Source: Planococcus citri (Eukaryota > Arthropoda > Insecta > Hemiptera > Pseudococcidae). Taken from it: a stretch of DNA of 64,000 nucleotides. The position numbers and the translations under genes were made by a program. The stretch spans positions 62,840,836 to 62,904,835 of the forward strand of contig NC_088681.1 in the NCBI RefSeq assembly GCF_950023065.1. The letters are read 5' to 3'. Each line of letters starts with the position of its first letter. Within the stretch, counting starts at the first letter, position 1. The notes under the pieces are model-generated. The model was given only the letters and a program-made list of their open reading frames with translations. It did not search any database and had not been told where the DNA came from. Of this stretch, positions 1-10,500 are shown one piece after another.

Positions 1-1172
1 TTTTACCAAATTGACCAAGAAAGCTGAAATTTGGGATATAAGTACCCTATTTTCGACATGCCAAATCGATTGCAAATGGTTTCACCCCGTTTTGAGCAGT
101 TCTGGAGCCTCCAGCAGATTTTTGAAACTCGAAATTCCCACAAAGTTCCATCAAATTGGAGTTGTAAAGCTGAAATTTATTCTAAAAACTAATTTCGATA
201 TGCTACGATGTACTGCAGGTAAATTTCAAGTCGTTTTGGAGGCTCCAGCGACTTTTTGAAAATTCCTAAATCCTCCAGCAGATGCTTGAAATTTTAAATT
301 TTCACAAAATTTCATCAAATGGAGATGGAAAGCTGAAATTTACTCTACTCTCCAATTTTAACACCCTCTGAAGACGACTTCAGGCGGGTTCAAGTCATTT
401 TAGAGCCTCCAGCGACTTTTTTGAAAATTACTGGAGCCTCCAGTAGATTTTTGAAACTTGACATTTCCCCAACATTAATTTATCAAATGGAGTTGTCAAG
501 CTGAAATTTGCTTCGCAGACTACATGGTGGTTTCAAATGGTTTTAAAGCTTCCAGCTACTTTTAGGAAATTTCAATTTTCCAAAAAAACCTCGCTGGAGG
601 CTCCAAAACGACTTGAAATCCACCAGCAGTTAACTTCGTAGCGTGTTGAAATTAGGTTGCAGAATGAATTTCGACTCTCCATCTCAGTTTGATGAAATTT
701 TGGGGAAATTTCAAGTTTCAAAAATGTACTGGAGGCTCCAGTAATTTTCAAAAATGTCACTGGAGGCTCTAAAATGACTTGAACTCATCTGAAGTCGTCT
801 TCAGAGGGTGTTAAAATTGGAGTGTAGAGTAAATTTCAGCTTTCCATCTCTATTTGATGAAATTTTGTAAAAATTTAAAGTTTCAAAAATCTGCTGGAGG
901 ATTCAGAAATGTTCAAAAAGGTCGTTGGAGGCTCCAAAACGACTTGAAATTCACCTGCAGTACTTCGTAGCGTATTGAAATTAGTTTTTAGAATAAATTT
1001 CAGCTTTACAACTCCAATTTGATGGAATTTTGTGGGAATTTCTAGTTTCAAAAATCTGCTGGAGGCTTCAAAACTGCTCAAAACGGGTTGAAACCGGTTT
1101 CAATCGATTTGGCATGTCGAAAATAGGGTATACCCGAAATTTCAGCTTTCTTGGTCAATATGGTAAAATTTT
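1..1172. repeat. Foldback-like inverted repeat with arms of ~166-bp tandem units
   Basis: The first ~575 bases are repeated in inverted orientation up to about 1172. For example, the stretch at 10-60 returns as its reverse complement near 1105-1160. The centre of symmetry is near 575. Each arm is itself a tandem array: a CTGGAGCCTCCAG-like motif occurs at about 102, 271 and 431 in the left arm and mirrored at about 724, 891 and 1057 in the right, giving a period of 164-167 bp. The right arm may extend past 1172, but its partner would lie outside the window, so the left boundary is unknown. No coding capacity for a transposase is seen. Open frames here are mirror images of one another and not genes. 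This resembles Foldback-type DNA elements in architecture; family membership is inference. Confidence 0.8.
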
Positions 1173-1489
1173 GATTTTTTCCTCATTTTTGGCATAAATT
1201 CGATTTTCAAAAATTCACCAAAAATCGAAAAACGCACTTTAGCACTTGAAATTTTGACAGGTGATAAATTTTTGCATGATCTTTCGATCTACCATTGTAA
1301 AGTTTGAAAAAGTTCGTGCAAGTCCTATATGTTAAAACGCAAAATCTGCGATTTTGGCTGACCTGTCACTCAAAATAGCCGCCATTTTGTAAGTAAGGCC
1401 AACTTTTTTTGGGCAAGTTTGCTTTAAGATGTTCCTTAGGATACCCCTTTAAGAAAAAAGTCGTCACGGAGGATCGGGGGGGGGGGTGC

Positions 1490-2640
1490 AATTACTCCTA
1501 TTGTCATATGCCGGACTATGACAAAAAGTTGATAAAATAGCATTAAAACCACACAAAAATACTTATATATGTACCTAAAAATATTCAATCAAGACATCAG
1601 AAAAATTTACGCAAAAATTATGCAATGAAATTTGAGAATCATTAAATAATTAATATTGAAAAGTAAGTAATAAAAAATCTCCAAAGCAATGAAAAATTGC
1701 CAAAAATTCCAGGAAAATTAAACCAAAAAAAAAAAAAAAACAGAGTTCAAAATAACAACACTGCACTGATGACAAAAAAGCAAAAAAAAATGAAAGCTTA
1801 TCGAGTATTATTCTCCAAAAAATGAGGGCAATTATAAAATACTGAAAATAATGAGAAAAATTCAAAAATTCAAAAAACAGTATAAAGAAAAAATTTGCAA
1901 AAAAAAACGAGTGAAAATGACGCCACCAACTGCTAAAATGTTGCATAAATTGCACAAAATTTCAATAAATTGTTGAAAATTGAAATAGGTAATTAGTCTA
2001 CAGAATTGCATAAAATGACGTAAACTGAGTTTTAAAAAACTGTTGGAATTCGACAAAATATTTCAAAAATTACATAAAATATCCACAAAACGTATTAAAA
2101 TAATAAAAAAATGGGGGAAAATGCTAAAAAAAATTGTCGAGGTTACCAAAAATGTCATCAAAACCAAGTAAATTGCCACCACAATTACATAATGACTTTA
2201 AAATGACACAAAACCTCAAATAATGATTTCAAATTTATAGTTAAATTTCTCAGAAACTGTACAAATGACTGAAAAATTTGCCAATCACTGACGAAAATTC
2301 GATCAAACTGCCATAAAATCATTGTAAATGGCAGAAAATATTGTAAACGAAAAAAAGTTCTTACATTTTGTAAAAAATTGCACAAAATACCAAATAAATA
2401 ATTTGAAATCAGCAGAAAATGAGCAAAAAAGACATGAGAACTTATGAAAATGATTGAAAAAATTGCTAAAAGTTCCTCAAAACTGAGTTTCTACGCCGTA
2501 AAATCAAAGAGAAATCATGAAAAATTTGCAAAAAATTAAAAAACTTTATAATACATATGCAAATTGCTGCAAAAAATTGAAAAAATTTTCATCACAGTTT
2601 TCAGAAATAGCGCAAAATGCTAAAAAAATACGATTTTTCA
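1490..2640. repeat. AT-rich degenerate array
   Basis: This stretch is very AT-rich and loosely periodic, with recurring AAAATTGCACAAAATTT-like words and A-runs. No coding exon is recognisable on either strand. The open frames here are rich in Phe and Leu, which reflects base composition. The same words recur at 6.2-7.1 kb, and in complementary orientation at 55.0-56.8 kb. Confidence 0.5.
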
Positions 2641-3728
2641 AAATTTTAACCCCTTTTTTGGGGCACAGAGGGGCTTTGAGGAACTGAACCCGTTTTTCAA
2701 ATATATAATTCAGTTGTGTGTTACTTGAAAAATCGATCACCCCCCCCCCCCCACCAACCCCTGGCAGAGGCGTAGCCAAGGGGGGGTTTGGGGGGTCGAG
2801 ACCCCCCCCCCCATTGGCGCAGGGTCGCTGCTAAAATTTTACGATTAAAATTTCTCATTTCTCCGCTGCACATGCATAATATTACGACAAACCAAATAGT
2901 TGGGTATAGTAATGAATAAATAGGTAACAATAAGTCAATTCGTATCACGTTCACATCCTCTGGCGGGTTGGTGAAAATTGCACGTATACAATTGCACCCA
3001 TACAATTGCACGTGCGAAATTGAACGTATACAATTGAACGTGTGTGATAATTGCACGCCTGTGAAAATAGAACGTTTACAGCGTTCAATTATTACGTTCA
3101 ACAATCTGATTTCATTTATTCATAATAATCATAGAAGTTCAAAAAATTGAGATTTTTTTCAAAAATGTTGGAAAGGGTTCTAAAAATAGGCAGATTTTGA
3201 AGCAATTGCTTTAAGAAATCAAGGAAAGGAGAGGACAAAATCGAGTTTTGAAGGGAAAAGCAAATCATATAAAAACATTCTTTGAATAGTGAGGCTTGAA
3301 ATGTACCAGCTACCTACGGGAGGAGGTGTTTTTTTTTATTAAGGAAAATTACCACACTAACCAAACCAAATTTAATTTTTTTTTCCTTCAAAATTGTTGT
3401 TCTGATTCCGAATTCTTCTAAAAATTTTGGTTTGAAAAATTTACCCCGAATTGGGAGGTAATAAAAATTTTTGTGAAAAGTACAAGAATGGTTTTTGTAG
3501 AAAGTGCTTTTTTTTAAAAAAAGAAATCTTGAAACTCACAATTTTAGTAGGAGTAGATACCTATTGACTTTTCTACCTCCAAGAAGGGGAGGGATGCATC
3601 TCACATCAATTTATTTTCAGACATTAAATTTGCGTACGTTCTATTTTCACATGCGTGCAATTATCACACACGTTCAATTGTATACGTTCAATTGTATACG
3701 TGCAATTTTACACGTGCAATTGTATACG

Positions 3729-5105
3729 CAGGCATCGCAATTGAATTTTGAAAAAAAATAATGACTTTAATGACCTTTTTTCACCAAAAAAATGACTAAA
3801 AAATGACCTTAATATTTTCGATTTCTGGATGTTTAGACCCTATATCAACCAACACAATTCATTTTATTGGCTATGAACTGATAACATTTCAAGCTAAAAA
3901 TGTACGCGGCAAAAAAGCTTTGAAATTACAGTAAAAGCTCGTTATAACGCTCTTCAATTGATCAAAAAAAAAGAGCGTTATAAGCCGAAATGCGTTATAA
4001 GCAAAATTCTCGTTTTAACGCTGATGAGCGTAATACCGTGAATTCTTGTTTTAAAGCAAAAAGAGCGTAATAAAAGAAGTGAAAACGTGAACTTCATTTT
4101 GAATTTGAACAACTGTTCCAATTGAAAATGAAAAAAAAACTGAAATTTTACTTTGATTTTGAGGTCTGCTATAAATATGAATAGTAATGTCAGTTTTACA
4201 AAATTGTTTTCTGTGGTCAAAATTTTCAGAAAGCCTTGCATTCTTGTTCCAAATTTTCCAAAAAACTAAAAAGTAATCAATATAGCTTACCTAAGTTTTG
4301 AAAAATTTCACTTTTCAGTTTTTTTCTCAAGATTATGACAAAAAATTTAGAACTCTACTCTTTTGTAAAAATTCTAGATACTTAACTGCCTTTTTTGTAA
4401 GAATTGTAATCAAGCTTCTATTAAAGTTTGATAAGGTTATTGAAAAATCTTACTTTTTCTGGCCAAAATCGAAAGTAATTTTACTTGTTTGTATAACTGC
4501 AACTTTTGCAAAATTTTGCCATAAAAGTTTTTTTTACTGTTTCTAAAATCAAAACTGTAAGAATTGCACAAAAAAACTGCTCTTGCGGCCGAAATTTTCA
4601 GAAAGTGCAAATTTTTTACATGAAAGTAAGCTTTTTTGTCGCAAAAAATTGGTTTTTTATTGTCAAAATCATTTTAAAAATGTGATTTTTCTTAAATTTT
4701 AGAGCGTTAAAGCGCGATTTATAATCGCTCATGAGCATTATATCGCGAATAATTTTACATTGGTTTAAATGGGGTTGTCTAGGGACCAGAGAAAATCAGC
4801 GTTATAACCAAAAGCGTTATAACGAGCTTTTACTGTATTTTTATTTGGAATATTTTCATGAAACTAACAACTAATAGTAACATCAATTTCCATTAAAGTA
4901 TAAAAATAGAAAAAAATGATGAAATATTTGGAATAACTGTTACATTTCTCTTTTTTTTTGTGTAAAATTTAAAAAAAATTTAAAGACGAGGGAAAACTAT
5001 GAAAATAAGGACCTAAAAATGACTTTCTCGAAAAAAATGACTTTTAATGACCAAGATTGAAAAAAATGACCAAGTCATTATTAAAATGACCACTTGCGAT
5101 GCCTG
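3729..5105. mobile_element. TIR element (CAGGCATCGCA ends), third level of nest
   Basis: It is bounded by CAGGCATCGCA at 3729 and TGCGATGCCTG ending at 5105. TATACG is duplicated on both sides (3723-3728 and 5106-5111). Two further flanking bases also match the element end, so an 8-bp duplication TGTATACG is possible if the right end is set two bases earlier. The terminal repeats continue imperfectly for about 60-80 bp with repeated AATGAC words. It is inserted in the right arm of the 2964-5129 element and is itself interrupted at 3929-4835. No transposase is present. Confidence 0.78.
3929..4835. mobile_element. pogo/Tigger-like miniature element with TA duplication, innermost level of nest
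   Basis: It begins CAGTAAAAGCTCGTTATAAC and ends with the exact reverse complement, flanked by TA at 3927-3928 and 4836-4837. A CAGT...CTCG...TAACG terminus with a TA duplication is typical of Tc1/mariner-superfamily pogo-type miniature elements. Both ends carry further copies of GCGTTATAA, so the ends can pair over a longer stretch. The interior is AT-rich and non-coding on both strands. Confidence 0.82.
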
Positions 5106-5740
5106 TATACGTTCAATTTTCCGGTCCCCTCCTCTGGCTACTTAAATTCTCAAATGTTACGTTTTTTGTTTATTTTAGCTATTCCTAGGTACCTGTTTTA
5201 AAATTTTCAGTCTTAAGAAAGAGACTTATTTGTCGACTTTTTTGGAACTCGATGGCACATTTTTGAAATATTTTGCTCTCATTGCTCGAGCTGAGTACAG
5301 TTTTTCTATTTCTAAATTTTTTTACACCTGTTCAAGGTACATAGAGCTACCTAACTCTTGAAAATGTCAAATGAAATTACGAAATTGACTTCCTGTAAAA
5401 AAATCATAATTTACTGAACTGCTCACATTAAAAAAAAATTGTTACTTCTCAAAACATGATATTTCAAGAGCTTTTACCCTCACTTTGTTCGGGCCTTTTT
5501 GCTTAATTTCTAAAAAAAAAATCGTTCAAAAACTGAAATTCTGAAGCATAAATAATGAATCTCGTCCTATAAAAAAGCATTGTTCTTTTACATATCAAAA
5601 TCTATACTTTTCAAAAGCTTTTGCCCTCGCTACGCTCGGGCTAATTATTTTTTCTCTCATCATGAAAAAAAATTGGACCTTTCTCCAACAACCAAACCCC
5701 CCCCCTCCAGATATGCTCTGGCTACGCCACTGACCCCTGG

Positions 5741-7200
5741 GGAGGATTGAAGACCAATCAATGGTGGTGTAATTAATAGTTGAGTGAGTAGACTTTGTAA
5801 AGAAAATTTGAGCGAAAACGAATGATATAAAGTGGTAACTTTGTTCAATTTATTAAACTGACTTTTTTGAAACACCTACTCTTTCCACCCCTTTTTTCAG
5901 ACACCCCTTTTGAGGGATGGGTATCGAGCGTAGTACCAAATTGTCGAGAATTTGAAGTGGAACATTTTTTGTCATGGTACTTTTTATCGTAAACCTAATA
6001 TTTTCGGAGTAAATCGCAAAACACGTGAATCAGAACCGGTTTTAGCCCCCTAAAAAAGTTAGCTCCAGGGGTAGAAGGTGTGGTTTTTTTTTGGTAGTTC
6101 AGGGGATTCATCTGAACACATTCCCGAAGAAAAAATTCATGTACCAATTTTTCCCTTTTCACCCTCGCTTTTTTACGTTATTTTCCTGCTCTAAATGTTT
6201 CGTCACAAATTACGCAAAATGTCAAACAAATTTCCCGATCAAAATTGGCAAAAGTGATATTAAAACTGTTACAGTACGTGATACAAATAAGAGTAAAACG
6301 ACGAAAACATAAATCTTGATAATATAAATTCTCAAAAATAAATAGTTTCAAAATTTTACTGCATTTTGCAAAAATTACAAAAAATGGCAAAAATTTGTTA
6401 AAAAGTTCATGAACTCACTAGAAATAAAACAAAACATGGTAAAATATTGCTAAAATTTTGAAACCCTACAGAACAGCTGTCTAAAATTTTCAAAACATCA
6501 CAAAACTGGCAAAAATTGATGAAAATTTGACAAAAACACTGTAACATGAAAATCACAACAAGCGATAAAAAACATGGTAAAAAGCCACAAAACGAACGCT
6601 GAATTGCCAGAATTTCAGAAAAACTATCTGAAAAAATAATATGCAAAAAATTGACCAAACATGAAAAACAAAAAAAAAGGTAAGAAACGATGGAAAAAAT
6701 GGTCAAAATTATTCTTAAGCACGATAAAATTTACCAAAATCTCAAAAAAAGTTCTTGAACATGAAAATTGTTCAACATGAAAAAAAAATTTTCAACTTCA
6801 TTAAAATTTTCACAAAAAATTGTTCACTATAAACAGGAAAATCAACACAAAAGTTATCGATGACGAAAAAAATAAAAAATAAAATAAAGATTTTTAAAAA
6901 AAAGTGTCTTAAATTTAAAAAAATTGTTTTAAAAAATTACGACAAGACAAGGTGATGGAATTTCATCAGAACTGTACAAAAATAGGGCGAAAATTGACCA
7001 AACTTTACACATATAAATTCTTAAAATTTTTAGAAAATAGTAGAAAACAGTTTAAAAATTGAAAAAAAATCAACAATATGCAAAATGGTGTCAAAAATTC
7101 CCGAAATACCGTGAAAATAGTTCAACTGACACGTAAAGATTTGCAGTAAATCTTCCTGAGTTTTTTGAGACAACTTTTCCTTAAAGTTCTAAGTATTATT
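5741..7200. other. Non-coding, intronic or 3'-flanking; degenerate AT-rich array in 6.2-7.1 kb
   Basis: No exon with matching splice sites was found here on either strand. From about 6170 to 7150 the sequence is a degenerate AT-rich array with recurring AAAATTGACC and CAAAAATT words, like that at 1.5-2.6 kb. Open frames here are compositional. It probably lies in an intron of the Unc-89 gene, because the last exon seen (7428-7511) ends in an open phase-1 donor. Confidence 0.45.
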
Positions 7201-7210
7201 ATCGAGATTA

Positions 7211-7258
7211 CAGTCAGTCAGTCAATCAATCAATCAATCATTCATTCATAATGAATGA
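7211..7258. repeat. Tetranucleotide microsatellite (CAGT/CAAT/CATT)n
   Basis: Consecutive CAGT, then CAAT, then CATT repeats run over about 45 bases and finish in ATGAATGAAT, which mirrors the CATT run. Confidence 0.9.
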
Positions 7259-7427
7259 ATTCGAAAAACTGTTCAGAAACCTCCACACTCGAATGAACTT
7301 ACCTCAAATTCAAAATTATCAAACAGCTACGCATGTGATCTTAATCAAACTACATAGTATGGGTATCAAATAAATACATAGCTAACAATAAAAATACTAT
7401 GCAGAGTGGAACAAATCGCATACATAC

Positions 7428-7511
7428 CAGTTTTAGTAACTTCCTGGTCTCCATTCGGTATAATCTGCTCGTCTTGTTCGCTTCTTGTCAACGTCGAATG
7501 ATTAGTGCTAG
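7428..7511 (-). CDS. Unc-89: Unc-89 exon: start of the linker after Ig domain 8
   Basis: This 28-codon exon reads ASTNHSTLTRSEQDEQIIPN and onward. It is polar and probably disordered. The acceptor TGTATTAG and donor GTATGT fit phase 1 on both sides. It is the last exon seen; the continuation is outside the window or was not recognised in the repeat-filled 1-7400 region. Confidence 0.7.
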
Positions 7512-10500
7512 CTAATACAGAAAAATAGGATGTGCATAAGGAAACAAATGGATACATGCAATCTACAGGGTGTAGGGTAAAAGGTAATACATTTAGGTAC
7601 CAATATGTTATGCTAACGTAAGAAACCGAGACTACCAGGTAGGTACAGAAAATATTAGGTAGGTATTTTAAATACAAGACGGGTAGGTACTGAGAACTAC
7701 AGAACTATAAGTACTTGTTCAAAAAAAAAAAACGAATAAATACGCAAGGGATCAACATTGAGATAATAATACGAGTGCGAATGTATATTTTTTCAACACC
7801 GTTCTTACCCAGCACTGTTACCAAGCTCTTGGTGACAGCTGTGCCCATTTCGTTGGTAGCTCGTACTTCGTATTCTCCACCATCTTCCGATTTGATCAAA
7901 GTTATGGTCAAATGATAGTTCTCGATACGTTTAGCATCGCGAGATATTTTGATACGTGAATCGCTGTACAATTCTTCGCCATCTTTGAACCTGTAGAAAC
8001 GAACAAAAATAATATAAGATCAGTTATATGTACAAAAAATAATTATAAAGAATAAAATTGGATATGTTTTTTCGAAAACGTACCATTTTACTTCGGGTTC
8101 TGGGACACCTGCACATTGAATGGTGAGTTTCAGTGTTTCGCCTTCTTTTACGTCGACGTCACTGAGTTCCTTTTTGAATTTAGGGAAAGCTGGAATACAA
8201 CAAAAGGACTTGAAAATTAACACAAGAGGTTTGAAAAGGTGTAAATATTGTCAAATATGAGATACTGACTGCAAACCGATAGCTTCGCTGTGGTTTCTTT
8301 GAATCCGACTTCGTTTTCAGCGCGACATTTATAAATACCGGACATTTTGGTGGTAGCTTCTTTGATAATCAATTTCAAAGTATCGCCTTCTTCGACAATC
8401 GTGTATTCTTTTTTTTTAGAAGTGATCTCCGCCTCATCGTGGAACCTGATCGTACCAGCAAAATATTACCGAGAGTAAAACTAGATGGAATTATAACCAA
8501 AAAAATGTACAGATAATTTACCATTTAACCGTAGCTTTCGGGAAAGCGTTCAATTTCAGAGTGAATTCGACATCGCAATCTCCTTCTTTAACCTTTCTAT
8601 CTTCGAGATCTTTATCAAATCTAGGTAAACATTTGACATAAAGATGTCCGTCGCATTCGTTACTACCCCATTGGTTGCTGATTTCGCACGAATACATTCC
8701 AGCATCTTCTCTATCGACTTCACTGATGAGCAGAGTGAACGTGGCATCTTCCGAACTAATTTTATAATGTTTGCCATCGTGTTTGATTTCTTTACCGTTG
8801 AATTTCCTGCAATTCAAAAACGAACAATTGATCCCTATTTCGAACCAAATGAAGAAACGAGAACGATCCAGGGCAGATATTCTTACCATTTGACTGCTGG
8901 TAACGGATCACCTTCGACTGTGACCGTAAACGAAACGTAGTCCCCTTCCAATGTCTCCAGTTCTTTCGTTATAGTGCTAACGAATTGCGGAGGGCTTTCC
9001 ATCGAGACGTGGCATCGATCTGAGACTTGACTAAATTCGTTGGATGCCACCACCGAGTACAGACCGGCATCGTCCATCGTCGCGTTTTCAATGACCAATG
9101 TATAGGAGTCAGAAGCTTCATCTGTGACGTACTTGAAACGACTCGATTTCACTATCGTCATTCCATCTTTGTACCATTGCACGATGGGTTTGGGAGAAGC
9201 GTCGACTTGAACAGTCAAGCGCAATTCTTTACCGGTCAAACCGGTAAAATCTTCAAGTTTCTTATTGATCTTTGGAGGGGCTGAAAAAAAAATCAATAAC
9301 TTAAGTATCTTCTGGATTCAAACATCTTGAATATTCAGGGAAAATATTGGTACCTTTCACAGTCAAGTTAACGAACTGAGAATCTGTTCCGGCTGAATTT
9401 TTGGCAACTATGTTATACTCTCCGGTATCCTCCAAGCATAGATTTTTAATGACCAACGAAGCAGATTCGGTTTCTTCTTCGTACAGGACTTTGAAACGAC
9501 CGCCGGAGACAATTTCTTCGCCTTCTCTGAACCTGTATTTAAATCAGTCACAAATGCTACAGTTGGTAAAAATAAAATAATAATTATTTGATGGGAAAAA
9601 TATGAAAAACTTACCATCTGATTTGTGGTAAAGGATCTCCGGTGGCTTTTACTTCGATAACAGTCGTGCTGCCCACATTTCCCTCGAAGGTTTTGGTGAT
9701 CGATTCGATCTTCGCCTTCTTGGGTAATTTTTCCACCTCTTTGATTTGTCCTTGAACTGTTAATTCTGCGCTACATGAAATCTTTCCGTGAGATGTGGAC
9801 GCTACGCAAGTGTATAAACCCGCGTCTTCTGGTTTGACGTTTTGGAAAACCAATGCCAAAGAGTCTTCTTCGTCCTAGGAGAAAATATCCTTGTAAATTA
9901 TCGATTACCAAAGAACACAAAGAAGAAGGCCAAATATTCGCGAAATTTTACCTTGAAAATAACTTTGAATCGTTCTTCGGGTGAAAACGGTTTGCCATTT
10001 TTCAACCACATGAATTTAGGAGTGCCGCCGGAAAGATCATCTTGTAATCCGGCGAAAATATCTTTCTCACCTGAAAATGAAAGATTCACACGTGAGGTTG
10101 TTTTCGCACTGACGTGAGCACCGGAGTAATAATATTTTAAAATTACTTGTCACAGTCACGATACAAGAGCACGTCTCGTCTGAATATTTATTGCTGGCGA
10201 CGCATTTGTATTCTCCGGCATCTTCTGGACGTACATCAGCGATGACCATTTCGTAGAAACCTGGATGTGCGCCATCTTTGACGATTTCGATGTGTTCGTT
10301 ATCTGCGGTTATCAGCTGATCACCTTTGTAGCTGAAATGAAAGTCGAAAGTGAAAAAAATTGATGAAATTTTCAAATAAAAGTACAATGAAAACCCAATT
10401 ACGATGAAAAAAAAAATGATAAAATAGTTTTGTGAAATGTCTTTAAAGAAACACTCCTTGTATTCGAAAACCAAAGCCACGATTTCCATATAAAACATGT

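Larger units (their letters stand above)
2964..5129. mobile_element. hAT-like miniature element with GCACGTATACAATT-type arms, second level of nest
   Basis: It is flanked by the 8-bp duplication TCCTCTGG (2956-2963 and 5130-5137). The ends are CGGGTTGGTGAAAATTG and, in reverse complement, GGGGACCGGAAAATTG. The left arm (2970-3080) is a run of short repeats alternating CGTATACAATTG and GCACG/GAACG words. The right arm (3641-3728, continuing at 5106-5120 after the next insertion) is its inverted copy. No coding region is present. Confidence 0.78.
2765..5732. mobile_element. hAT-like TIR element, outermost of a four-level nest
   Basis: The left end reads CAGAGGCGTAGCC and the right end is the reverse complement of CAGTGGCGTAGCC. 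Each is flanked by the same 8 bases, ACCCCTGG, at 2757-2764 and 5733-5740. An 8-bp target duplication with CAG-type ends is typical of hAT elements. Both ends continue into G-rich or C-rich tracts. The total span is 2,968 bp, but only about 0.8 kb belongs to this element, because another element occupies 2964-5129. No transposase is visible, so this is a non-autonomous copy. Its right part has two copies of an AAAGCTTTTGCCCTCG-like module, near 5465 and 5618. Confidence 0.82.

Noticed and set aside
1650..2385. Several minus-strand open frames rich in Phe, Leu and Cys
   Set aside because: They follow from A-rich plus-strand composition and lie in a degenerate repeat.
2965..3735. CRISPR-like spaced short repeats (GTATACAATTG words)
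   Set aside because: The repeats are inverted arms of a transposon, irregularly spaced, in a eukaryotic genome.
8644..9284. Plus-strand open frames over the Ig exons
   Set aside because: They are antisense shadows of Unc-89 exons.
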